In this document: positions 11,270 through 22,308 of the stretch, one piece after another | Numbering within the stretch: position 1 is the stretch's first letter | Layout of the letters: every line of letters begins with the position of its first letter | DNA from: Quercus robur | Taxonomy: Eukaryota > Streptophyta > Magnoliopsida > Fagales > Fagaceae | Direction: 5' to 3' | Assembly: GCF_932294415.1 (NCBI RefSeq) | Contig: NC_065536.1 | Location: forward strand, 29,965,354 to 30,029,353 | DNA: 64,000 nt | The notes under the pieces: generated by a model | What the model was told of the DNA's origin: nothing | Seen by the model: only the letters and a program-made list of their open reading frames with translations | The model's database searches: none | Program-made: the position numbers and the translations under genes

Positions 11270-12295
11270 TCAACCATAGGAACCCTTCCTCATCCAAACA
11301 GAATGATTGTTTTGAATGAGTGTCTCATGGGAAGTGAGACGAGGGTTGGAAAAATGAAAACTGGAGATGCACATAGACAAGGAGGTAAGAGCATTAACCA
11401 CTTTCTTCAACAACTTACCATTTTCCATCCAATCCGGTTTGACTTTCAAAGCACAACTTCCAAAAAGCTCAAGTTTCTCTTTTCTTTTGATTCTCTTAAG
11501 AGCTTGAAACTTAGAGCAATGAGGTCTTAGATGACCAAAGGCACCACAATGGTGACAAACAATGTATTTAGGTCCATTAGGCTTTTTGGGAAGGGATCTA
11601 ACAACAAAGGTTTGTTCTCTTTTTAACTTGGGGCATTGGGGTCTTATGTGACTGATCACACCGCAATGGTGGCAAGTAGGAACAAACTTAGATCCACTCA
11701 ATTCCCTAGATTGGGACCTAAACAGAGGCTTAGGCTTAAGAGCCTTTCTCTCCACTTTTTGATTTCTTTTGTGGGGAGGAATGTACATCGATTTGTCCTT
11801 TGAGGTAGAACACACAATAGACACAAAATCGGGTATCACAACATGATTGCAACATATATTTTCTTCTATTTTAGCAACAGGTTCAGCAATCAAACACTTG
11901 GCATGCATCTTAAGAGATTCATTTTCAGATTTAAGAACATCAACAAGTTTGTTAGACAAAACAAGTTTAGCATCCAAGTCCTTATTTAAACATTCAAACT
12001 CTTTCAGCTTTTCAAGAGAAATTTCAGCAAGATTCTTATATTTCTCAACCAATTTGTTGGATTCATTGAGTTTAGCAATCAAATCATCCTTTTCACAAAC
12101 TAACTTGCTCAAATTCTTTTGAAACTTCTTAGCTCCTTTCTTCAAGAGTTTGTCAACACCACTCATAGATTCAAGTAACATGTCATCACAATTATGAGGA
12201 TTAACACTCATAGAGGCATTTTCACAAACACATGGCATGTTACAATCAACAATATCCATAGAAGCATACAAAGCATTATCCATGGCAAAACACAC
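11270..12295 (-). CDS. gag: Gag-like protein, coiled coil plus two CCHC knuckles
   Basis: The frame is 341 codons and fully open. The likely start is the second Met (MDNALYASMDIVD, at about 12283) in a GCCATGG context; an upstream in-frame Met is at 12295. Residues about 50-130 are Lys/Glu/Leu-rich and look like a coiled coil. Two knuckles follow: CHHCGVISHIRPQC and CHHCGAFGHLRPHC. The tail ends SVWMRKGSYG, like the end of copia gag. The N-terminal capsid (UBN2-type) part found in F's gag is missing. It could bind RNA, but particle assembly would probably need a complete Gag from elsewhere. It is next to the PBS at 12345. Confidence 0.8.
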   Translation of the reverse strand: MCFAMDNALYASMDIVDCNMPCVCENASMSVNPHNCDDMLLESMSGVDKLLKKGAKKFQKNLSKLVCEKDDLIAKLNESNKLVEKYKNLAEISLEKLKEFECLNKDLDAKLVLSNKLVDVLKSENESLKMHAKCLIAEPVAKIEENICCNHVVIPDFVSIVCSTSKDKSMYIPPHKRNQKVERKALKPKPLFRSQSRELSGSKFVPTCHHCGVISHIRPQCPKLKREQTFVVRSLPKKPNGPKYIVCHHCGAFGHLRPHCSKFQALKRIKRKEKLELFGSCALKVKPDWMENGKLLKKVVNALTSLSMCISSFHFSNPRLTSHETLIQNNHSVWMRKGSYG

Positions 12296-12344
12296 AAGGG
12301 GTCAAGGATCATACTTAGGTAATAAAACCAAAACAAGTGTACCC

Positions 12345-12356
12345 ACTCTGATACCA
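12345..12356 (-). promoter_or_regulatory. Primer binding site of element C
   Basis: The reverse strand reads TGGTATCAGAG plus one base, complementary to the 3' end of plant initiator Met tRNA, two bases inside the 5' LTR. It primes minus-strand synthesis. Confidence 0.88.
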
Positions 12357-12358
12357 AT

Positions 12359-13450
12359 TGAAAGTTCAATTATGTGTATAAAACACCCTTGAACGTTTAG
12401 ACCACCAATTACAAAATAACCAATTTAAGCTTTATGTCAAACAACTAGTGTGCGGAAAATGAACAAAAACTATAAACAGAATTGGTAAACAATCTAAGCC
12501 AATTAAAAACACATCCATAGCAGAAAATAAAAGGTAAATATAAAGGGAAGAGAGATGCAAACACAAGGACAACACACAATGTGTTATCGAAGAGGATACC
12601 AAAACCCTCGGCGTAAAACCTCTCTGCCACCCTCCAAGCAGTCAATAATCCACTAGAAAATGTAGTTGGGATACATGAACAGCAATAGACCCTCCAAGCC
12701 TAATCTACCCAATGTACCTAAGCCCCCCAAGCTTCTTGCTCCAACGAGGTTACGCCGAACCTTTTTCTTTTCTAGCTTACCGGATTCCGCTACTTGACCA
12801 TAGCATCCGCCATCCTTGGCATCTTCCAATGCTTCCCAAAGCTCCAAAAACAGTCAACACTCTAAATGGGTGTGGGTAGTGTTTGGATAGAAATCTCCTC
12901 TCAATAGGTATGACAATGAGAGAGGGAATGAGAAGAGACTACAAAGATTTCTCTCTAAGAATGAGTAGCTCTCTCTTATTGGGTGGGTGTTTTGAAGAAA
13001 CCTCTCTTAGGGTTTTTCTTTCTGAATAGCCACACATATTTTGTGGGAATGAGGGGTATTTATATTGGTGTGAGAATGGAATATGAAGAATCAGTTTTTC
13101 CAAAACAGGGTTGGCTGGTGACTTGACCTCGCAACTTGACTAAGTCGCGAGTTCAATCCACAAGCTAACTTAATGGCCAGTCTGGATTTTTGTCCTGTAG
13201 TGCTCCAAGTGGCATGACTGTTCAACTCCCCTGCATGCTCTATGCGTGTGCAACTTTTGGCAACTTGCAAGCCGTGAGCCTCCCACGAGATTCAGCCGCG
13301 AGTCCCTACTTCACTGCACAGTCTTGAGCATTTCTTCACACACTACCCTTACATGATTCTCACCTAAATACAGGGTTTCTAAGTGCTGTATTACAAGCAA
13401 ATTTGTCACGAAATAAAGCCAACACATGGTTGATTAAATTCAACCTTACA
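12359..13450 (-). repeat. 5' LTR of element C
   Basis: It is 1092 bases, matching 6986-8088. The TATA box (reverse) is at 13057-13064. The palindrome-rich block is at about 13110-13310, upstream of the TATA box in the element's orientation. Confidence 0.88.
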
Positions 13451-13528
13451 AATATAAAGCTTGAATTGGTAATTTGTAAATTGGGGGTCTAAACGTTCAA
13501 GGGTGTTTTTACACTATTTGAACTTTCA
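13451..13528 (+). repeat. 3' LTR of element B, right remnant
   Basis: AATATAAAGCTTGAATTGG through TTTGAACTTTCA completes the LTR interrupted at 6985. The flank begins with an AT dinucleotide run, so the element's own 3' target-site copy (ATATA) is uninformative. Confidence 0.85.
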
Positions 13529-14310
13529 ATATATATATATATATATATTTATATGATTGCATAGTTAGGATTTGGGATGGGGAGAATTCTATGAGTGACG
13601 TGTTGGAGGTGGGGAGGGGTAATCTTTTAATCTTGTAGGGGCTGGCTTTTAACTCAAAATGATTGTGGCCTAGTTTTACCTACAATTAGAGAAGTTTTAA
13701 AAAAATTTGGAGGGCAAGTGGATTAAGATGAAAGCTTGTGCAACTTACTTTAGTATAGAATGTACTCTATATTGAATATTTGTAAACTTGTTTGATGAGA
13801 TTGATGATACTTGATATTTTGGTGGGTTTTTGAATTGGAGCAGGTGAATGGTTTGCATGGTGTTATATGGTGGTTTAAGTTGATATTAGGAGTGTTGACT
13901 ACTTTGTGTATATTTTTTTAAGTAATGAAGTATATATAGTTGTACAAGTAGTTGCTTCTTCCAGTAGATATGGTATTGAATTTTTATTATTATTATTACT
14001 TGTGCAGATATGAGATTAGTGGCAAAAAGACATTATTTGTGGCACTACTTGAACTTAATTTCATTTTTATAATGTATGGAAAGTATCATTTATCTAGATA
14101 TTGTTGTAATTACATTGCTAACAACTTCAATGGTTTTAATAGTATAATGGATCTTTATTTGCTTTTTAAATTGTATGGATGATTTGTTTATGGATGTGGT
14201 TGGAAATGAACAAGTTAATGTAATATAATGTTATGACAAGTAAATGTAAAGAGCATCAATAAAAAATAAAAAAATGGTGACGAAAATTTTTGTCTCTGAT
14301 AGGTTGAATA
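13529..14310. other. AT-rich flank, no gene seen
   Basis: It begins with an (AT) run at 13529-13549. One 76-codon open frame (13952-14182) has low-complexity, Phe/Tyr-rich content and no recognised motif. I see no feature here. Confidence 0.5.
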
Positions 14311-14545
14311 GACTACAAGTAGAAATTGGCGACGAAATATTAGGTGACGGAAAAATTTTGTCACCTATCATTTTTTTTTATTAAAAATATCTAGACCTAT
14401 TCGTAATGAAAATTTTCATTGTCAGGACATTCGGTGATGGGGCTTAGGTGACGAATGCTGTTTTGACACCATTTGTTTTCGGCGACAAAATAAGGACATA
14501 TTGTGACGAAAAGTTTTTTCACCATAGTCCAATTTTGTTGTAGTC
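14311..14545. mobile_element. CACTA-like mini-element
   Basis: The ends are GACTACAAGTAGAAATTGG and, reversed, GACTACAACAAAATTGG, close to the CACTACAAGAAAA termini of En/Spm elements but with G for the first C at both ends. Subterminal GTGACGAAA/TTCGTCACC-type words occur in both directions. At 235 bases it has no coding capacity. I cannot match a clean 3-base target duplication. Confidence 0.6.
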
Positions 14546-14734
14546 TAGCAATAAGTTCTCACAATAATGTTTTTCATTGCAATAAGCTATTCCAACTACT
14601 AAATACGTTGCAATAAGATATTGTAATAACAACTTTCGTTGCAATAACTTATTACTTCACAATTTCCGTGACAATAAATTATCTTTATTATTTTGGACTT
14701 GGCTTATTGCAACAACAAATTTATTTGTTATATT
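14546..14734. repeat. Short degenerate TTGCAATAA repeats
   Basis: TTGCAATAA or its reverse TTATTGCAA recurs about five times between 14577 and 14712. This is subterminal-repeat style, possibly a second transposon remnant next to the CACTA-like element. Confidence 0.35.
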
Positions 14735-15185
14735 TATTTTTTGGGGGTATTTTTGGGGATATTTTTTCGGAGGTATTTTGAGACTATTTTGGTAATTTTA
14801 GAGATTTCTTGGTATTTTGATTCATTTTAAAGATTTTAAAGGTATTTTAGTCATTTTAGAGATTTTAGGGTATTTTTTGTCATTTTAGAGATTTCTGGAT
14901 ATTTTTTGTCATTTTAGAGATTTTTGGATATTTTGGCTCATTTTAGAGATTTTGGGGGGTATTTTGGTCTTTTTATAGGTTTTCACTTATTTTTGGTAAT
15001 TTTAGAGATGTTGGGGGTACTTTCTTCCTTTTAAAGGATTTGGGGTATTTTCGGTTATTTGGAGTGTATTTAGTCATTTCGGTAGTTCTAAGGGTGTTTT
15101 GGTCTTTTTAGTGGTTTTGGATTATTTTAGAGTTAAGTGATTTATGTGGTTTTGGGGTATTTTGGTCTTTTTATTGGTTTTGATT
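14735..15185. repeat. Minisatellite, unit of about 30 bases
   Basis: A degenerate unit containing GGTATTTTGG...TTTTAGAGATTT is repeated roughly 14 times. Units vary by substitutions and small indels, so the array is old. Confidence 0.75.
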
Positions 15186-17254
15186 GTTCTAATTGGGTTA
15201 ATACCTATTTGACCCAATTAATAAATGGGTGGGTTTAGGTAGATAAATGGGTTTGGGTGAATTTTGCCGTCCCTAGGTAATTGTGTGGGTTGGGTTTTAC
15301 CTATAATAATAATTAGATTTGGGTTGTAACTAATTGGATAAATAGGTAATAAATGGTTAATACTTAATATTATGACCAATCCAAACCCACCCATTTGACA
15401 CCCCTAGTAAGCATTGAGCCCACTAAATGGTAAATACTTAATATTATATAGTAAGAAAAAAGAAAAAGTTTCTAGACACAGTAATTTCACAACAATTTTA
15501 TAATAACCTTGTTTTGAGTTGCAATAGATTCACTTATAATTTAATTTAATTTATTTTATTTTAATTTATAGTGAGTTAATACCTTAATTTATTATGAAAA
15601 TATTGTGAGCGTTTGATGGACCTTAAAAGAACTTGACAAAAATCTAGATTGGGGTCGCATTGATTGAGTTGGTTTGTTTTAGGGGCATTCTCAACCTAAA
15701 CTAACATTGTTGGATTGAGAAACGAATAACCCAAACTTATCCATTATTACAAACTTAACCGAATTAAATCAAGCGACAGGAGATTTATTTGGGCTTTTTA
15801 GACAGGGTCCTTGGGCCATTTATCTTTAATATCTAAATTAAATTGTGTATATCATCCACCACAAGCATCATTAACAAATAATTAATCGTCCAAACATGTA
15901 ATACATTAAACTAAAATATGTTTATGTATATAGGATTGATGGCAATGCGATGTGGATGACGACTAATGACAGTAGAGACAAGAGAGCGAGTGTTATAGGG
16001 AAAAAAGAAGAACTGAGATTAGAATGAGCAATCTTCATATTAGGGTTAGGCTATATGTGTGAATAATAAGAAGTTATTGAGTGGATTGTGGTGTATATAT
16101 ATAGTGTAATGAGAGCACTGATAAAAGCATATATATATAATTAATTAATTAAAATTTCATATAATATACATATGCAAAAGGCCAAACTATATTGACTCCT
16201 TTGTGCTTAATTTGTTTAATAAATAAATGTTGTCAAGTGATACGTAGTAAAAGGATTGATGCATAATAACCGAGACTTCATAACTAAAATAAAAAGTGAT
16301 ATTAGTGGTTTATGTATAATACAAGTAACTGATGCATAATAATCCTTTACAAATTTTTAGAATTATATGTTGAGATAATATATCTATGATTGATGCATAA
16401 TAAAAACGATGTCAATGGTAAATCCATGTAAAAGTAACATCCCAAATACAACCTATCATCTTAACAAATTGTAAAAAATATTATAAAAAATTTTAGTATT
16501 CTTAACCTTTCTCTTGGTCGAACATAACTCAGCATATGCATGGTGGATCCACTCTCTTAACTCAATAGACCTGCATGTTTAATATTAGCTTATGTATAAA
16601 AACGAGCTTGTTTGGTCATAGTTTAAAATTGGGCAAATTGAATCATTTCGTTATTTCAATATATATATATATATTTTTTTTTTTAAGTTCTTTCTATTGG
16701 GCAATATTTCTTTTAAGAAAAGAGAAGTAGAAGGAAGGAGAAAAGACGGCTATCAAGAAAGCAATGGGAACATCTCAAGGATTAATCATATCAAGAAAGA
16801 AAGCACATGGAGAAGACAATTAAGGAAATTTTAAAATTAATTAGAAGTGAATATGTTAGAAAAAAATCAAAATATTTCGAATTGATTATTTTAATTTTTA
16901 TTTATTTACATACTTGTAATGGTATTTGTTTTATTTTACTTTTTGAAAGAGATTATTAAAAATATTAAATTTCGCTTTCAAACCTAGCATATTAAAAATT
17001 AGACCTTTTACCCTTTGTTCAAATAGCAAAACGAGTGGATTGGAATAGGCTTTAGATTCAAATCTAGTAATGAACAAATAACAACAATATGATAAAGACT
17101 TATGGGTTCCCATTTACAATAGAATAGGGTTAAGGGTCGGACAAGAAGAGGTTGCCCGAAATAATTTTTTTTTTTTTTTTAAAATTAAAAAAAGAAGAAG
17201 AGTGGCTGTGATTAATTCGACCAAACTAGCCATCTTAAGTTCGGGACCATATAA
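15186..17254. other. AT-rich intergenic DNA with transposon-end fragments
   Basis: TTTGCCGTCCCTA (about 15263-15275) and TTTGACACCCCTA (about 15395-15407) resemble hAT-type termini, in the same direction and not a matched pair. TGATGCATAATA occurs three times between 16257 and 16400. No gene is recognised. Confidence 0.4.
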
Positions 17255-17403
17255 TCTATATATATATATAAAACCGAAGCTTTTGAAGCTTCCACAATTT
17301 CCCACGTCAGCACATCATTAAAAAAAAAAAAAAAAAACACAATTACCAAATAATAAAACAAAAAAACAATCACCAATTACACGAATAGCTTTCCCGATAC
17401 TGG

Positions 17404-17640
17404 ACCTTCACACACGAATAGCTTTCCCTTTCACCTGACCGGACCTGGCTTCTCCGATCCTCTGCCCCTCCACACATGAATAGCTTTCCCTTTCACCTGA
17501 CCGGACCTGGCTTCTCCGATCACGAATACCTTTCCCTTTCACCTGACCGGACCTGGGTTCTCTGATTCTCTGCCCCTCCACACACGAATAGCTTTCCCTT
17601 TCACCATACCGGACCCTGGCTTCTCCGATTCTCTGCCATT
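17404..17640. repeat. Tandem repeat near the Helitron 5' end
   Basis: Four to five units of about 55-65 bases share CGAATAGCTTTCCCTTTCAC followed by GGACCTGGCTTCTC. It is GC-richer than its surroundings. The following stretch (17640-17915) ends ATGCAACCGACCCAGCCC... then AAAG|GTATTG, which could be a captured first exon with a donor site, but this is only a possibility. Confidence 0.65.
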
Positions 17641-18434
17641 TCTTTTCCACGGCAAGACCCACGGCAAGACCTAACGATCCTTTCACGATACCGGACATGC
17701 CTTCTCCGATTATCTGTCATTTTTTTTCCACGGCAAGACCCACCGATCCGACCCAACAGACCGATCCTCTGCCTCTCCCTTTCCACGGCAACACCCAACA
17801 GCCCGATACCGATCCGACCCAACAGACCCAAATCCAATTCGCTCAATTTCCACTCTTCCCCAGCCCATCGCTCAATGCAACCGACCCAGCCCGTCGAGAC
17901 CGGCCCAAAGGTATTGTCTTATAAACCTATAATATATATTTTTTTTTCTGAATCTGAATTCTATATAGATTAGGACTCTATAACTCTATATATATAAAAC
18001 TTTCACGATGCTTTTTTTTTTCACAGCTATTCAATTTGTAGGTATGTTTTATATTTTTTTTTCACGGCTATTCAATTTGTGTGGAAACTGAGCTAATTAT
18101 AGAATTGTAGTTTTTGGGATGTTTTAATTTGTAGGTATGTTTTAGAAACACATTGATTTGTGTAGGCAAATTGTAGTCTTTGAAATTGTTCAATTTGATT
18201 TTTCTGAAGATTTTTAGTTATATGTTTTTGATGAGTATGAGTTCAATGTTGTTACTGCTATTTGGTTGCTTAGAAATTGGTGAAAATACAGATGGGAATC
18301 AGTTCAAATTTTTTTTTTTTTTTTGGGGTTTATGGACTTTTTGGGATGTTCAGCTGTTTTTCTAATGTGGGTGTGGTTTGTCTCTGATGGGTATGAGTTC
18401 AATGCTGTTTATGCTGTTTGGTTGCTTAGAAATT

Positions 18435-19277
18435 GTTGGGAAAAAAAGATGGGCATAAGTTCAGTTTTTAATTTTTATTTTTGTGTTCATGGACTTTTTG
18501 GGATGTTCAGTTGTTTTTCTGATGTGGGTGTGGTTTGTCTCTGATGGGTATGAGTTCAATGTTGTTATTGTTTGGTTGCCGAGAAATTGGTTGGAAAAAA
18601 TATGGGCATAAGTTCAATTTTTGTTTTTTAATGTGTTTATGGACTTTTGGGATGTTCAGTTGTTCCTTTAGAATCATTAAAAATATTTTGGTAATTAATT
18701 TAGTTTGAATCTGGGAGAGTTCATACTTGCGCACATAATAAAGACGAAAAGGTTTAGAACTTTCTTATACATGATCTTTCATTTAAGGTTAAAAAGAAAA
18801 ATTAACTAGGATGTTTTTTATGTTGTTAGGCATAAAGGAACTTAGGCATATTATAGCTGTTGGGAAAAAAAGATGGGCATAAGTTCAGTTTTTAATTATT
18901 ATGTGTTCATGGACTTTTTGGGATGTTCAGTTGTTTTTCTGATGTGGGTGTGGTTTGTCTCTGATGGGTATGAGTTCAATGTTGTTATTGTTTGGTTGCC
19001 GAGAAATTGGTTGGAAAAAATATGGGCATAAGTTCAATTTTTGTTTTTTAATGTGTTTATGGACTTTTGGGATGTTCAGTTGTTCCTTTAGAATCATTGA
19101 GAATATTTTGGTAATTAATTCAGTTTGAATCTGGGAGAGTTCATACTTGCGCACATAATAAAGACGAAAAGGTTTAGAACTTTCTTATACATGATCTTTC
19201 ATTTAAGGTTAAAAAGAAAAATTAACTAGGATGTTTTTTATGTTGTTAGGCATAAAGGAACTTAGGCATATTATAGC
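18435..19277. repeat. Direct duplication inside the Helitron (2 x about 423)
   Basis: Copy 1 is 18435-18857 and copy 2 is 18858-19277, adjacent and nearly identical by eye. A related shorter stretch precedes copy 1 (18315-18434). A segment of the unit (GTTTATGGACTTTTGGGATG) reappears at 21427 and 21880. Confidence 0.8.
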
Positions 19278-19607
19278 TTTCTCATAAGAGTTAGTAATAT
19301 CAGTTGAGTTTTAAGGTTCTGTTGGCCTTTATAAGTTCTTCCAGAGATGGTGGGTTCTTATATTATTTTTATTGTTTTTAATATATATATTGGGATCTGA
19401 AAATAGAAAAATAGAATGTAGTTGAAAAAAAAAAAATTTTTCAAGTCAGGGTGTTTTGATGAAATTTGATTTTGATGAAGGAATCTGGGTAAGAATGCTT
19501 TAGTTTGGGGTATTCAAGTTAAATTAGGGAGTGGGTTTTTATATTTTTTTTCAATAAAAAGAAAACAAACCGCTTGAAATACACGGCAAAGGCTTGCAAT
19601 ACTCCCC

Positions 19608-19638
<31 letters not shown>

Positions 19639-20271
19639 TGTGATATAGAGATAAAAAATAAATAAAAAATAAAAACAAAAAACAAAAAAACTTACCACAC
19701 AGATATAGAACCGCAAGCACATAGAGAAAGAAAATCTGCCACCATCAGATTGTTGGAACCAGCACCGGTATTTTTATTTTTAATTTTTTCCAGATTTGGG
19801 GATGCAATGTTACTTTTTATTGAGTTTTTTGTTGTTGTATAGGTATAGATTTGATTTTGGCTTTCATTCGTTTTTGTTTCGGGTTTTTGAGTTCTCCATG
19901 AAATTTTCATTGGGATCAAATAAGTATAGAATTGAATATTATGCTGATATTTCTTTTTTCTTTTTCAATCTTATTTTAGGTTTTTTTATCAGAACCACAT
20001 GCACACAGAGATATAGTTTGGAAGGCACAAAGAGAGAGGCCGCATACCCATTACCCCATAATCGGTAAAGTTATTGCTTTTTTATTTATTTATTTATTTT
20101 TTGATTGAATATGATTTAGGTTTTAATTTCTTGGTTGGATTGATTTAGATTTGGCTGTTCTGCCATGTAGGAAAAAAAACACCCTTAAAAAACAAGCATG
20201 CATTAAAAACAAACTTGAAACGCCACACTCAAAGAAAATCGATGCATCTATTCGGACCCAAAGAAAAACGA

Positions 20272-20700
20272 TGTATCTGTTGTTATTTCTGTGATGTATG
20301 TCCATGGGCTGTATTTCTGCTGCTACATATTTTGTTTTCTGCATAACAAGTTCAGGATTTTCTGCATAATCTGTGCTTACAGGCGGGTTGAGTGTAATAT
20401 CTGTTGCTATTTCTGTGATGTATGTCCATGGGCTGTATTTTTGCTGCTGCATTTTCTGCTTTCTGCAGAACAAGTTCAGGATCTTTTGCATAATCTGTGC
20501 TTACAGTGGGGCTGAGTGTAATATCTGTTGTTGTTTCTTTGATGTATGTCCATAGGCTGTATTTCTGTTGCTGCATATTTTGTTTTCTACAGAACAGGTT
20601 CAGGATTTTCTGCATAATCTGTGCTTACAGAGGGGTAATTGTAATATCTGTTACTGTTTCTGTTCCTGTATTGTATGTCCATGGGCTGTATTGATTTTGT
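20272..20700. repeat. Tandem repeat, four units of about 124 bases
   Basis: Units start near 20272, 20396, 20520 and 20643. Each has CATGGGCTGTATTTCTG-type and TTCTGCATAATCTGTGC-type blocks. The frames open across the array are repeat artefacts. Confidence 0.8.
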
Positions 20701-21420
20701 TGCATTTTTTTTTTCTGCAGAACAGGTCTTTGTTCCCTTGTATTTATGCTTACAGGGTTGTTATGTGTTTGTACATGTATTTCCCTTTTATCAAATATTT
20801 ACTTTAAAGCATGTGTATCCAATTACAAAAATGATATGGGTATTTTTTGTTCCTTGATTTTGAGCTCCACTAGGCTTTTATTTTATTTTATTTTTATGAG
20901 TGCCTCTTCTTGCATGTATGGCAGTAGGAAATGATTTTGTAATGAGTCTCCCATCATTTGTCCTGTAGATCATACAAACATGTATATTCATGTCCCCATG
21001 TTAATTCTCTAAAATCATATTTTAGAAGTGATACAAATTCTATTTTCATGTTTTTTAAAAAGGTCATAATTGGATATATTTGTAATTAAAGGAATAAAGT
21101 AAACATACTGTAATGATGCAGCAAGTGAATTTCACTGATTAGAGACATAGGGAGAAGAGTGATATTCAAAAATATTGCAAAAATCATTCTCAACTTACAT
21201 CCTTATTGGTATAGTTTTTTACTCAACTCTATAGCCCTGCCTCTAAAAGGCTTCAATTCTTCCTACTATAATTGATTTATTTTAAAAAAAAAAAAACTAT
21301 TAATATACATCACAATATCAAACTCTGTTGCTGCATATTTCTAAGTTCAATTTCTAAGTTCAATTTCTAACTATTAATATACATCACAATACCAATTTCT
21401 AAGTTCAATTTTTTGTTTTT

Positions 21421-22295
21421 TAATGTGTTTATGGACTTTTGGGATGTTCAGTTGTTTTTCTAATGTGGGTGTACTTCGTCTCTGATAAGTATAAGTTCAA
21501 TGTTGTTTCTACTGTTTGGTTGCTGAGAAATTGGTGGGAAAACAAAAGATGATGATGTGTTGGGTATTGGGTTCTGAGAAAAAATTTGGAAAATTAAACT
21601 AATTTAAATTCCCAAGTCTTCAACTTTATGTGTGAGACAGCTGAGTTCAATTCAAAATATATCTAGCACAAATGTTTCATTGTTTAGCTCAGCTTAACGG
21701 TTTAAGTTTCAATTTTTCAATTTTTAGTTCCAAGTATTCAGCTTTATGTGACTTTGGAGTTGAGAAAACTGAATTTTATTCAAATTTTATCTAATACAAT
21801 TGTTTGGCTCGGTTCAAGTGATTAAGTTTCAATTTTTATATAAAATATGGGCATAAGTTCAATTTTTGTTTTTTAATGTGTTTATGGACTTTTGGGATGT
21901 TCAGTTGTTTTTCTAATGTGGGTGTACTTCGTCTTTGATAAGTATAAGTTCAATGTTGTTTCTACTGTTTGGTTGCTGAGAAATTGGTGGGAAAACAAAA
22001 GATGATGATGTGTTGGGTATTGGGTTCTGAGAAAAAATTTGGAAAATTAAACTAATTTAAATTCCCAAGTCTTCAACTTTATGTGTGAGACAGCTGAGTT
22101 CAATTCAAAATATATCTAGCACAAATGTTTCATTGTTTAGCTCAGCTTAACGGTTTAAGTTTCAATTTTTCAATTTTTAGTTCCAAGTATTCAGCTTTAT
22201 GTGACTTTGGAGTTGAGAAAACTGAATTTTATTCAAATTTTATCTAATACAATTGTTTGGCTTGGTTCAAGTGATTAAGTTTCAATTTTTATATT
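21421..22295. repeat. Direct duplication inside the Helitron (period 453)
   Basis: Copy 1 begins at 21421 and copy 2 at 21874, both with TAATGTGTTTATGGAC, AATGTGGGTGTACTTCGTC and a long shared tail. They are nearly identical by eye, so younger than much of the element. Copy 2 ends just before the first RPA-like exon. Confidence 0.8.
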
Positions 22296-22308
22296 TTTAC
22301 CTGTGAAG

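Larger units (their letters stand above)
6986..13450 (-). mobile_element. Element C: complete pol-less S1 Sirevirus
   Basis: Both LTRs, PBS, a gag-like ORF, an untranslated region and PPT are present on the reverse strand, but pol is entirely missing. The gag stop (11270) is followed within about 170 bases by the conserved post-pol region. The extra ORF seen in element B is not recognisable either. The element is about 6.5 kb. LTRs differ at about 27 of the first 400 positions by eye, mostly transitions, so the insertion is not recent. It is a non-autonomous derivative of the kind called TR-GAG. Confidence 0.88.

Noticed and set aside
14735-15185. CRISPR-like regular repeats
   Set aside because: Degenerate, directly adjacent units without distinct spacers, in plant DNA: a minisatellite.
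20272-20700. Several overlapping frames rich in Cys/Tyr/Phe
   Set aside because: They recur with the 124-base repeat on both strands and have no known motif, so they are repeat artefacts.
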